Part shown: piece after piece, positions 53,225 to 60,855 of the stretch
Position numbering within the stretch: position 1 is the stretch's first letter
Layout of the letters: each line of letters begins with the position of its first letter
NCBI GenBank assembly: GCA_902779055.1
Contig: CACZAD010000010.1
Coordinates: forward strand, 1-64,000
Reading direction: 5' to 3'
DNA from: Fibrobacter succinogenes
GTDB lineage: Bacteria > Fibrobacterota > Fibrobacteria > Fibrobacterales > Fibrobacteraceae
Length of the DNA: 64,000 bases
The notes under the pieces: model-generated
Database searches by the model: none
What the model was told of the DNA's origin: nothing
The model's input: only the letters and a program-made list of their open reading frames with translations
Translations under genes and position numbers: made by a program

Positions 53225-53737
53225 TTAGGTGAGGGCGTTTCCGCCGTTCTGCGGGATCGGGGCTTCGAATTCCGCTCTGGCCTGCTGGTCGTTTTCCATG
53301 GCGGCGAGGAGTTCGTCCTGGCTATGGATGAGGGCCCTGCAACGGATGAAGTAATTTGTGCGGAGCTGGCGGAGCTGCTCGATTTCGGTGCGCAAGTTTT
53401 CGCTTTCGCGCTTGATGCTTTCGACTTCGCGCATGGCGCGGGCCTTGGCCTCGGCGATGATGATCTCGGCTTCTTTTTCGGCGGAAGCCTTGACCTCGTT
53501 AATCGTGCGCTGCATAGTGACTACGGCGTCCTGGATCGTCTTTTCGATTTGGCGGTAGTAGTTCACACGTTCTTCGGCGACCTTCAGACGTTCGGTCAGG
53601 TTCGTGCGGTCACGGAACATGTTCTCGAATGCCGTGGCGGTCGTTTCTAAAAACGCTTTGACTTCTTCCGGGTCGTAACCCTTGAAGCTTTTTTTGTGGA
53701 AAGTCTGGTTTCTGATGTCAAGCGGAGTGAGTTCCAT
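53225..53737 (-). CDS. DivIVA-domain coiled-coil protein
   Basis: A 170-residue protein: N-terminal DivIVA domain (LTPLDIRNQTFHKKSFKGYDPEEVKAFLETTA, residues 3-35) and a coiled-coil (about 40-140, rich in Glu/Arg heptads such as AEKEAEIIIAEAKARAMREVESI) with a short flexible tail. DivIVA proteins bind curved or polar membrane and organise division or growth; the partner here is unknown. The N-terminal sequence with FxxxxxGYDxxEV is typical. It leads a two-gene operon with the DUF167 gene. Confidence 0.9.
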   Translation of the reverse strand: MELTPLDIRNQTFHKKSFKGYDPEEVKAFLETTATAFENMFRDRTNLTERLKVAEERVNYYRQIEKTIQDAVVTMQRTINEVKASAEKEAEIIIAEAKARAMREVESIKRESENLRTEIEQLRQLRTNYFIRCRALIHSQDELLAAMENDQQARAEFEAPIPQNGGNALT

Positions 53738-53783
53738 AAAATCCTTCTATTCTACAATGTAAAGATATAAAAAGGATTTGCGC

Positions 53784-53990
53784 TGTCATCCCGGCCTTGT
53801 GCCGGGATCACCTTTCCTATGCTGTCGTACCGGACTCATTTCCTGCTCTGTCATCCCGGCCTTGTGCCGGGATCACCTTTCCTACCTTGTCATCCCGGCC
53901 TCCATTCCTGCTCTGTCATCCCGGCCTTGTGCCGGGATCGCCTTTCTTGTGGTATGGAGATTCCCGCTCACCGGCGGGAATGACAACTAA
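53784..53990. repeat. Array of dispersed palindromes (TCATCCCGGCC-TTGTGCCGGGATCACC)
   Basis: Complete palindromic units TGTCATCCCGGCCTTGTGCC-GGGATC at about 53785-53812, 53850-53876 and 53916-53941, half units between them (53824-53845, 53887-53910), and one unit of the other type (GATTCCCGC...GCGGGAATGACA, 53957-53984). Direct observation. Such repeats recur between genes through the window and are probably non-autonomous REP-like elements. Confidence 0.9.
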
Positions 53991-54284
53991 CCACTAACCA
54001 CTGCCTACTGTCTACTTGCACTTTCACTTCGTTCAAGTGTTAAATGCTGGCCTCGGTCATGTCCAAGTAAACTTGGCCGCGACGCTCGGCTTACGCATTT
54101 GTCCTACTAAAAAAATATCTGTTTACATCTTGTGAATACACTGTGCTTTCGTTGAACGCTTTCTGTTTGAGTCCCGTTTGAGGCGAAATTTTACTCTTTA
54201 GAGTCGGTGTAACCCCTTGATAAATACCGACTTTTTACTAAATTTGAGTCTCAAAAAATTCTGTTTTTATAGAAAGGTTTTATC
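53991..54284 (+). promoter_or_regulatory. Leader region upstream of rpmH
   Basis: After the palindrome array come CTAACCACTAACCACTGCCTACTGTC-type heptamer repeats (53990-54016, also at 59528-59592) and about 270 bases without a gene. No consensus DnaA boxes were found. The AAAGG near 54273 is the ribosome site of rpmH. A pair GTCGGTGTAACC / CCGACTTTTTAC (54202-54238) could form a hairpin. Nothing else was recognised. Confidence 0.4.
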
Positions 54285-54380
54285 ATGAAAAGAACATTCC
54301 AGCCTCACAATCGTAAGCGCGTTAACAAGCACGGTTTTATGGCCCGTATGGAAGACCGTTGGGGTCGTCCTCACCGTTAG
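54285..54380 (+). CDS. rpmH: Ribosomal protein L34, shortened by an apparent internal deletion with frame change
   Basis: The start [21 protein letters not shown] is the classic L34 N-terminus, but the frame ends after 31 residues (GRPHR, TAG at 54378-54380) where L34 usually has about 44-52. The next frame over, from 54367, reads [11 protein letters not shown] and stops at 54402; LTVSDE is the usual C-terminus in relatives. The middle helix (RxVLxxRRxKGRK) is missing. So roughly 13 codons plus a shift appear to be lost within GGTCGTCCTC. It may be real, a programmed feature or a sequencing/assembly fault in a low-complexity site. It is followed by rnpA, yidD and yidC, the standard order. AAAGG precedes the ATG. 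Confidence 0.8.
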   Translation: MKRTFQPHNRKRVNKHGFMARMEDRWGRPHR

Positions 54381-54425
54381 CGACGAAATCTATAAGAAGT
54401 AAGTCGGGGCTGGCTTATAGCCACT

Positions 54426-54779
54426 CTGCGTTCTTATCGGCTGCCCAATCAGCCCGCTTACCGGCAAGTAGCCGTCCAAGGGAAGTTTCTCCGCGCACCT
54501 GCTTTTAGTATGCGATGGATTGAAGCTCCGGACGGTTTTTGTCGTTTCTGCTTCTTAGCCAAGAAGAAGAACGGAAATGCCGTGTATCGCAACAAGTGTC
54601 GTAGGATCCTGCGACCACTGTTTTATGGTATTGTCCCGAATATCAAAAAGCCCGTCTGGGCGATGATCATCGTGAGCGACAATTCCAAGGAAATGTCCTC
54701 TGAACGTTTCCGCGAATCCGCCCTTAAGATATTCCACAAGATGGAATGGGACAAGCAAACGGATGTGGCAGAAGGTTAA
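54426..54779 (+). CDS. rnpA: Ribonuclease P protein component
   Basis: The protein component of RNase P, which binds the catalytic RNA for tRNA 5' processing. The key motif is KKKNGNAVYRNKCRRILR (the RNR-type helix), about 45 residues into the chain. Homology extends upstream (YRLPNQPAYRQ, GKFLRAPAFSMRW) past the first in-frame ATG at 54510, so the true start lies higher. Yet between the in-frame stop at 54393 and 54510 there is no ATG, GTG or TTG; CTG at 54426 is the best candidate. The end overlaps yidD by 17 bases. The product from CTG would be about 117 residues, normal for the family. Start uncertain, identity good. Confidence 0.8.
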   Translation: MRSYRLPNQPAYRQVAVQGKFLRAPAFSMRWIEAPDGFCRFCFLAKKKNGNAVYRNKCRRILRPLFYGIVPNIKKPVWAMIIVSDNSKEMSSERFRESALKIFHKMEWDKQTDVAEG

Positions 54780-55014
54780 AAATGCCCTAGTGGTGGCTCT
54801 TGTTGCCCCCATCCGTCTATACCAACTGGTTCACCCCTATTTTTTCCATGGGGTATGCCGCTTTCAGCCTACGTGTTCAAATTACGCAATTGAAGCCCTG
54901 CGCGTCCACGGACCCATCAAAGGTTTCTATCTTGCGGTTTTTAGAGTCTTAAGATGCAACCCCTTCTGCAAGGGCGGCTATGACCCGGTTCCGCCCCCTA
55001 AGGATAAAAAATGA
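54763..55014 (+). CDS. yidD: Membrane protein insertion efficiency factor YidD
   Basis: An 83-residue protein with the YidD pattern: APIRLYQLVHPYFFHGVCRFQPTCSNYAIEAL, RVHGPIKGFYLAVFRVLRCNPFCKGGYDPVP. The spaced Cys residues (CRFxPTCS, RCNPFCKGGYDPVP) are the hallmark. It helps YidC-dependent insertion. It overlaps rnpA by 17 bases and yidC by an ATGA. Confidence 0.93.
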   Translation: MWQKVKNALVVALVAPIRLYQLVHPYFFHGVCRFQPTCSNYAIEALRVHGPIKGFYLAVFRVLRCNPFCKGGYDPVPPPKDKK

Positions 55015-56846
55015 ACAAGAATACAATCATTGGTTCCATTCTTATCGCGGTCATCGTGATTTGGTGGATGGCTGTCAATTCCGCAAATGCCGATGCGCAG
55101 GCTGCCGCTCGTGCCGCTAAGGCCAAGGCAACTGCCGAAAAGCAGGTTTCTACGGATTCTGCAAGCAAGCTCGTGCTTCCGGCAAAGGCCCCCGAAATCA
55201 AGGCTGCTCCGGTTCTTGGTGGTGCTGTCGCCGCAGATAGCGCTGCTTCCGCACCTGCCGAAGTGAAGGCTCCTGCCGAAATCAAGGAACGCTCCGTGAC
55301 GGTCGAAACGGATAAGTTCATCATGACGCTCACGAACAAGGGCGGCAAGGTGAAGAGTGTCATCGTGAAGGCTTTGCCGGATTCCGCTGGCAACTTCCCG
55401 GAACTCATCCAGGACACGACGCTCGGTGCGTTTGACCTTAAGCTCGACAACGCCGACCTCAGCGAAGCGATGTTCGAACTCGGAAGCGTTCCCGAAAAGA
55501 TTGTCGTGACCGACAGTGCCAAGGTTCAGTTCGTGTTCCAGGACGCAAACGGCAACCAGGTGATCCGCTCCTACGGCTTTACCAAGGATGGCCAGGGCGT
55601 CCGTCAAGAAAACAAGTTTGTCGGTTTCCAGCCGAGTGCTTACGAACTCGTTTGGAACGGCGGCCTCAGAGAAACCGAAGAAATCCCGAAGACCAAGGGC
55701 TTCATGGGAATCGGTGGCGGCAGCGCTTACTACTTCAGCGAAGTCGTCTTCAACAGCACTTATTCTGTCGAACGCGAAATGCCGCGTGAAACGACGACCT
55801 TCAATTCTATCGAAGGCAAGGTCATTTGGGCGGGCCTCCGTCGCAAGTATGTTGCCATGACCGTCCAGTTTGACGAAGCTGTTCCGGCAACGCTCAAGAC
55901 AAAGCCGATGAAGGTCGAAGGTAACGAAGTCGATCCGGGTACGTACAAGCTTACCATTGCCGACGATTTCCACGGCACGGCTGCTCTCAATTACGACTTG
56001 ATGGTTCTTCCGCTCAACTGGGACGCTATCGCCTCTCTCGACAAGGACTACGAAAAGATCATCGTGAGTGGCTGGCGCTGGTGCGGTGCTGACGTCTGGT
56101 TCGTCTGGATTTGCAAGATGCTCCTCAAGCTCCTCAACATGTTCTACAGCATCATCCCGAACTACGGTGTGGCTATCATCCTCGTGACGCTCATCGTCCG
56201 TGGCATTACGACGCCGTTCACGGTAAAGCAGATCAAGTCTACTCGTGGCATGGCCGCTCTCAAGCCGCAGCTCGACGAAATCAACCTCAAGTATCGTACT
56301 GACCCGCAGAAGAAGCAGGCCGCGATGATGGAACTCTACAGCAAGAACAACATCAACCCGCTTGCTAGCTGCACCGGTGGCTGCCTCCCGATGCTCATCC
56401 AGATGCCGATTTTTATGGGCCTCTTCTTTGTGCTTGGCCGCGCTATTGAACTTCGCGGTATGCCGGCATTCCTCTGGATTTCGGACCTTAGCCGCAGTGA
56501 CGTTGTCTGGAGCGGAATCAGCATTCCTATCATCATGCCGTCTGGCCTTGCCATCCTCCCGTGGCTCATGGTGGCCACCACCTACTTCCAGACGAAGGTG
56601 ACGATGGGCGCCAACGCTGGTATGGATCCGGCTCAGCAGAAGATGATGGTGTGGATGATGCCAGCCATGATGCTCCTCTTCAGTGCCGTGATGCCGTCCG
56701 GTCTCGTTCTTTACTGGATTATTGGTAACATCTGGAGCATTGCTCAGTACAAGTACATTTACAGCAAGTTCCCGCCGGTTAACGCTCCGAAGACTTCTTC
56801 CAAGCTCAAGGGCAAGAACGTCAAGGACGCCGAAATCGTCAAGTAA
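55011..56846 (+). CDS. yidC: Membrane protein insertase YidC
   Basis: 611 residues: N-terminal membrane helix (about 5-22), a long Ala/Lys-rich linker, a periplasmic beta-domain (about 95-350, SVTVETDKFIMTLTNKGG to the region with WNGGLRE), and the C-terminal conserved membrane core with five helices, including YGVAIILVTLIVRGITTPFTVKQIKS, LYSKNNINPLASCTGGCLPMLIQMPIFMGLFF and MPAMMLLFSAVMPSGLVLYWIIGN. The Arg in the hydrophilic groove (LIVRG) is present. It inserts inner-membrane proteins alone or with Sec. The overlap with yidD and a terminator-like palindrome after the stop define the end of the rpmH operon. Confidence 0.95.
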   Translation: MNKNTIIGSILIAVIVIWWMAVNSANADAQAAARAAKAKATAEKQVSTDSASKLVLPAKAPEIKAAPVLGGAVAADSAASAPAEVKAPAEIKERSVTVETDKFIMTLTNKGGKVKSVIVKALPDSAGNFPELIQDTTLGAFDLKLDNADLSEAMFELGSVPEKIVVTDSAKVQFVFQDANGNQVIRSYGFTKDGQGVRQENKFVGFQPSAYELVWNGGLRETEEIPKTKGFMGIGGGSAYYFSEVVFNSTYSVEREMPRETTTFNSIEGKVIWAGLRRKYVAMTVQFDEAVPATLKTKPMKVEGNEVDPGTYKLTIADDFHGTAALNYDLMVLPLNWDAIASLDKDYEKIIVSGWRWCGADVWFVWICKMLLKLLNMFYSIIPNYGVAIILVTLIVRGITTPFTVKQIKSTRGMAALKPQLDEINLKYRTDPQKKQAAMMELYSKNNINPLASCTGGCLPMLIQMPIFMGLFFVLGRAIELRGMPAFLWISDLSRSDVVWSGISIPIIMPSGLAILPWLMVATTYFQTKVTMGANAGMDPAQQKMMVWMMPAMMLLFSAVMPSGLVLYWIIGNIWSIAQYKYIYSKFPPVNAPKTSSKLKGKNVKDAEIVK

Positions 56847-56878
56847 TTGAAATGCGCGGGCTCTCCCGCCGTGCGATG

Positions 56879-56910
56879 TCATCCCGGACTTGTTCCGGGA
56901 TTTTTTTTTA
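56879..56910 (+). terminator. Palindrome acting as terminator after yidC
   Basis: GTCATCCCGGACTTG-TTCCGGGATTTTTTTTT: one unit of the dispersed palindrome followed by nine T residues, 33 bases past the yidC stop. It is a case of a repeat element used as a terminator. Confidence 0.8.
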
Positions 56911-57213
56911 ATGTCATCCCGGACTCCGTTCTCTTTGACCACTTGCGGTTGACGCTTCGCGTCAGCAATTTCGGCTCGATCATAAAATCAAGTATGCTTG
57001 ATTTTGCGATATGTGGTCATGATCCGCGGATGGGGACGGGATCGCCTTACACGATTCGAATGGATCCCCTCCCTGACGGTCGAGGATGGCTACTAGCCTG
57101 TCATCCCGGACTCCGTTCCGGGATCGCCTTTTGCTTGGCTATGTAATTTGCGTATATTTAAATATTTGCATAAAATATGCCCCAAACGCCCTAAATTTGC
57201 TATCTTTGCGCGC
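56911..57213. repeat. Repeat-bearing spacer before azlC
   Basis: Half unit TGTCATCCCGGACTCCGTT at 56911-56930 and a complete unit TCATCCCGGACTCCGTTCCGGGATC at 57100-57124, separated by an inverted-repeat region (56986-57011, AAATCAAGTATGCTTGATTTT, can form a hairpin) and a stretch that shares no gene. The azlC promoter should lie between 57125 and 57200 (AT-rich). Confidence 0.6.
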
Positions 57214-57921
57214 ATGAGTTATACACAGGGTGTAAAAGACGGACTTCCGATAGGACTGGGCTATTTTGCAGTCTCGTTTTCGTTCGGTATTGCGGGCTCG
57301 AATTTCTTGTCGTGGCCGCTCGTGACGCTTATTTCCATGACGAACCTGACCTCGGCAGGGCAGTTTGCCGGTCTCCAGATCATGACGGATGCGGCAGGCA
57401 CGTTTATCGAGATGGCGCTTGCGACGTTCTTTATCAACCTCCGCTATTCGCTGATGGCAATTTCGTTGTCGCAGAAGGTTTCGCCGGACTTTGGGACGGT
57501 CAAGCGCCTGCTCCTGGCGACTGGCATTACCGATGAAATCTTTGCCGTTTCGATGGCGCAAAAGAGCGTGACTCCGATTTATTTCTTGGGTCTTATGACG
57601 CTCCCTTACATCGGCTGGTCTTCTGGAACGGCCGTTGGCGCCATTTGTGGCGAAATTCTCCCGGCGATGGTGACGAATGCCCTTGGCGTCGCTCTTTACG
57701 GCATGTTTGTAGCGATTGTCGTCCCGCAGATGAAGGTTCACAAGCCGACGATTTTTGCGGTCGCGATTGCGGTTGCCCTCAGTTGCGCATTCAAGTTTGT
57801 TCCTGCGCTGAGCTGCGTTTCCGTGGGTTTTGCGATTATCATTTGTGCGCTCGTGGCCTCGCTTTTGGCGGCGGCGTTTTTCCCCATGAAACTCGAAGAT
57901 GACGAAGGAGGCGCCAAGTGA
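57214..57921 (+). CDS. azlC: AzlC-family branched-chain amino acid exporter subunit
   Basis: A 235-residue membrane protein of the AzlC family: GLPIGLGYFAVSFSFGIAG, LTSAGQFAGLQIM, NLRYSLMAISLSQK and TDEIFAVS are its recognisable blocks, with about seven to eight helices. AzlCD-type pairs export branched-chain amino acids (azaleucine resistance in Bacillus). ATG 57214 (MSYTQG) was preferred over the longer open frame because the upstream residues are polar and unlike the family. It overlaps azlD by 4 bases (GTGA). Confidence 0.9.
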   Translation: MSYTQGVKDGLPIGLGYFAVSFSFGIAGSNFLSWPLVTLISMTNLTSAGQFAGLQIMTDAAGTFIEMALATFFINLRYSLMAISLSQKVSPDFGTVKRLLLATGITDEIFAVSMAQKSVTPIYFLGLMTLPYIGWSSGTAVGAICGEILPAMVTNALGVALYGMFVAIVVPQMKVHKPTIFAVAIAVALSCAFKFVPALSCVSVGFAIIICALVASLLAAAFFPMKLEDDEGGAK

Positions 57922-58241
57922 ATATCGATGCACGTACTTATGTGATTTACTTGTTTGTCATGGCTGGCGTGACGCTATTCTTGCGTGCGGTTCCGTTCAT
58001 CTTGCTCCGTAAAAAGCTCAAGAGCGTCTTCTGGAGTTCGTTCTTGGCTTACGTGCCGTACACGGTGCTGAGTGCCATGACTGTGCCTGCAATTTTCTTT
58101 GCGACCGATAGTCGCATTACGGGCGCCTGTGCGCTTGTCGCTGCCGTTGTGGCTTCGCTTTTGGGTGGTGGACTCGTGACGGTTGCCGCGGTCTCTTGCC
58201 TTGCCGTCCTCGGTGTCGACGGACTTCTGCTTGTGCTGTAG
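57918..58241 (+). CDS. azlD: AzlD-family small membrane subunit
   Basis: A 107-residue membrane protein with four helices, starting at GTG 57918 inside the azlC stop. Blocks RAVPFILLRKKLKS and YVPYTVLSAMTVPAIFF are typical of AzlD. It makes the exporter with AzlC. Confidence 0.9.
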   Translation: MNIDARTYVIYLFVMAGVTLFLRAVPFILLRKKLKSVFWSSFLAYVPYTVLSAMTVPAIFFATDSRITGACALVAAVVASLLGGGLVTVAAVSCLAVLGVDGLLLVL

Positions 58242-58356
58242 CCTTTCCCCCGGCTGCAAAATTTGAATTTATAACGGGCGATTCGCAGTTTTTTAACTGT
58301 CTTATTTGTATATTCTTGCCTGTAGAATTTGAATTTTTCGTTATTTTGGAGCTGAA

Positions 58357-59460
58357 ATGGATATTGGATCTCTTCATTTTCAAAATCCCGAAGCCTTTTG
58401 GCTGTTGTTGTTTGTACCGCTGTTGATAGCCCTTTATGTTTACCGTCAGCAGCGTCGCAAGAGTACCATCAAGTTTCCGGCGCTTGCGCTTGCCAAAAAG
58501 GCGGTCCCGAGCCGTCGTGTAAAGTTTAGACATATCGTCCCGGCGCTTCGCCTGGCAGCTCTCACTTGCTTTGTGGTGGCGCTTGCCCGTCCGCAGAATG
58601 CGATGGAAGTCGAATACACCTCGACCGATGGCGTCGACATTATGCTGGCGCTCGACGTTTCCGGTTCCATGGGCACGCTCGATATGCTTACCCGCACGGA
58701 ACAGGCAAAGCTTGGCGTGATGAATGCCGAACGCATCTTGAAAAAAGGCGAATACTGGAAGTACAGCCGCCTCGGATACGCCCAGGACGTGATTGCCGAT
58801 TTTATCAAGAAGCGCCATAGCGATCGCATCGGGCTTTCGGCATTTGGTTCTCGCTCGTTTACGCAGTGCCCGCTTACTCTCGATTACGGCTCCCTGCTCG
58901 AAATCTTGAAGGCGACTGACGACCTTGCTCGCGATTCCGTCGTGAACAACAGGACGGCCATTGGCGATGGCCTTATGAACGCCCTTGCCCGCCTCAAGCT
59001 TTCTGATGCGAAGTCCCGTGTGGTGGTGCTTTTGACCGATGGCCGTGACAATGCGAGCGTCGTGCCTCCGATGCGTGCTGCCGAAGTGGCGAAGTCCTTG
59101 GGCGTCAAGGTCTACACTGTTGGTGTCGGCAAAAAGTCCGGCAAGATCCTTTCGTTCCAGCAGAATCCGTGGACGGGTGAAATCTCTTGGGGCGAACGCG
59201 AAATCGAGCCCGAAGAAGGCATTGACGAAAGCGTGCTTAAATCCGTTGCCGCAAAGACGGGTGGCCGTTTTTACCGTGCCGAGAACAAGGCTGAACTCGA
59301 AAAGATTTACTCTGAAATCGATGAACTCGAAAAGACGGAAATCGAGACAATCGCTTATGCCCGCTACGCCGAAAAGTTCTACCCGTGGCTGTTGATCGGC
59401 GCACTCCTCATTTTGCTGGAACTCATCCTCGCAAATACCAGATTCGTGAGAATCCCGTGA
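58357..59460 (+). CDS. BatA-like VWA-domain membrane protein
   Basis: A 367-residue protein: two N-terminal helices (about 13-32 and 63-80, ending ARPQN), a von Willebrand A domain (about 92-320) with intact MIDAS DVSGSMG, T in a later loop and DGRDNAS, and a C-terminal helix (about 338-357). BatA-type proteins belong to the Bat (aerotolerance) set of Bacteroidota and Spirochaetes, together with a MoxR ATPase, not present in the window. Its own ribosome site is GGAG at about -8. A second protein of this type (60856) follows beyond a leftward gene. Confidence 0.88.
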   Translation: MDIGSLHFQNPEAFWLLLFVPLLIALYVYRQQRRKSTIKFPALALAKKAVPSRRVKFRHIVPALRLAALTCFVVALARPQNAMEVEYTSTDGVDIMLALDVSGSMGTLDMLTRTEQAKLGVMNAERILKKGEYWKYSRLGYAQDVIADFIKKRHSDRIGLSAFGSRSFTQCPLTLDYGSLLEILKATDDLARDSVVNNRTAIGDGLMNALARLKLSDAKSRVVVLLTDGRDNASVVPPMRAAEVAKSLGVKVYTVGVGKKSGKILSFQQNPWTGEISWGEREIEPEEGIDESVLKSVAAKTGGRFYRAENKAELEKIYSEIDELEKTEIETIAYARYAEKFYPWLLIGALLILLELILANTRFVRIP

Positions 59461-59486
59461 TTGTTTCGCGATTTGGTTATGCTATG

Positions 59487-59512
59487 GCGCTCCTTTGCGG
59501 GCGCTTTTTTTT
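59487..59512 (+). terminator. Terminator after the BatA-like gene
   Basis: GGCGC TCCTTTGCGG GCGCT with eight T residues. A short stem of five pairs; loop 10 bases. Confidence 0.65.
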
Positions 59513-59527
59513 ATAGGTTCAACGCGA

Positions 59528-59592
59528 ACCACCAGCTACCAACCACTAATCACTAACCACTGTCTACTTCCTACTGTCTACTGCCTACTCCC
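59528..59592. repeat. Heptamer-like degenerate repeat (CTAACCACTGTCTACT type)
   Basis: A run of ACCACTAATCACTAACCACT and CTGTCTACTTCCTACTGTCTACTGCCTACT units. A shorter version occurs at 53990-54016. The run includes the stop codon of the gene on the minus strand. Confidence 0.75.
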
Positions 59593-60754
59593 TAGGTGCC
59601 GGCGTTTCGGGCTTGTAGCAGTTCTTCTTTGCTTCGGCGAAAATCTTCGAAATGTTGCTTGACGAAATGTTCGAGATTTCGGCAAAGTGGACATTGAACG
59701 AAATCTTCCAGGAATTCATGTCGGCCTGCATGCTGTCGCGTTCGCATTCACGGACGAGCTTTTGGCAGAACGATTCGATTTCAGAAACCTCGTCTCGTTC
59801 CATCACGATCGCGAACTGGCTTTCGCCGGTCCTGGCGAGGAACGCCTGCTGTTCCCTGCACTGGCGCTTGAAGAATGATGCTAGGTCAGCCACCACGCGG
59901 TCCGACATTTCATAGCCGAACTTGCGGATGATTTCCTTGAAATAGTCTACTTCCATCACGAGCAGGAATAGGCGCTTGCTGGCGTCCTGGTGCTGCGAAA
60001 TGTATTGCAGGTAGTCGATGAGGCGAATCTTGTTGTTGACTCCCGTGAGCGGATCCGACGTGATTCGGTACTTGAGGAGGGTCACGTAAACATGCAGGAG
60101 CGTGAGTGCAAAGATCGGGTCAAGAATCGGAATCTCGGGAATGAAGTACTGGATGATGCAGACAAAGCTCGGGAGGAAGGCGATGAACGACAGGTAGAAC
60201 GCTTCTTTGCGGTTCGAGGAGTTCTTTTGCGAGATGGCGTGCTGGATGCCGATGATCATCGTCGCGATGATGTAGATGAAGTTCAGCGTGATGAGGAAGG
60301 GCAGGAGTCTCCTGAACTGGAGCGTCGTCGCGTGGCAATCGTTCGTGAACCCGTAGATGGCAACGCCAATGCAGATCAGGATGCCGATGATGCTTGGCGT
60401 CGAAAAGAGCGGGAACAGGTGCTTGTAGGTGTAAATGCTTTTGCGGATGCGCAAAAAGATGAACGAGAACCAGAGCTGGGCGAGAAGTAGCGATGAAATC
60501 AGGCTTAATGCGTAAATGAGCGAGTAGATGACACCGATCTTTGCGTTGTTCGAATATAGGGCGTTTTCCTGGTAGATCGAGTAAAGCATCTTGGTCACCG
60601 TGTTGAACACGATGTAGATGATGGTGTCGATGATGGTAAAACCGAGGATGCGTTCTTCCAAGTGCCTGAGGACGCTTTCACGGAATTGCAGTAGTGTAAT
60701 GAGCAACACTACAATGCAAATAATATTGATTTCGATTAGACCTATATATGACAT
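59585..60754 (-). CDS. Membrane protein with degenerate GGDEF domain
   Basis: A 389-residue protein with a multi-helix N-terminal membrane region (about 1-225, six to seven helices) and a C-terminal domain with the GGDEF fold: DPLTGVNNKIRLIDYL (as in LTGLxNR), then EVDYFKEIIRKFGYEMSDRVV, and ARTGESQFAIVM where the active-site GGDEF should be. TGESQ replaces GGDEF, so it probably lacks cyclase activity and may bind GTP or a protein partner instead. ATG 60754 (MSYIGL) was chosen, although the frame stays open to 60823. It lies between two BatA/BatB-like genes on the other strand. Confidence 0.85.
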   Translation of the reverse strand: MSYIGLIEINIICIVVLLITLLQFRESVLRHLEERILGFTIIDTIIYIVFNTVTKMLYSIYQENALYSNNAKIGVIYSLIYALSLISSLLLAQLWFSFIFLRIRKSIYTYKHLFPLFSTPSIIGILICIGVAIYGFTNDCHATTLQFRRLLPFLITLNFIYIIATMIIGIQHAISQKNSSNRKEAFYLSFIAFLPSFVCIIQYFIPEIPILDPIFALTLLHVYVTLLKYRITSDPLTGVNNKIRLIDYLQYISQHQDASKRLFLLVMEVDYFKEIIRKFGYEMSDRVVADLASFFKRQCREQQAFLARTGESQFAIVMERDEVSEIESFCQKLVRECERDSMQADMNSWKISFNVHFAEISNISSSNISKIFAEAKKNCYKPETPAPRE

Positions 60755-60855
60755 TTTCTCGCAAAACCCCCGGGATAATATAGCTTTTAGAAACTCCAAT
60801 TTTTGTATATTCTTTTTGCCCAATATAAAATATGGCGGATTTATCGGAGTAGATA

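Noticed and set aside
53785..53990. Possible CRISPR array
   Set aside because: Units are self-complementary, unequal in spacing, and of the same kind as single copies elsewhere; there are no spacers of regular size and no cas genes.
53991..54284. Possible replication origin upstream of rpmH
   Set aside because: No cluster of TTATCCACA-like DnaA boxes and no dnaA or dnaN gene in the window.
54978..56942. Long open frame (654 codons) antisense to yidC
   Set aside because: A shadow frame of yidC with no recognisable domain; yidC is certain.
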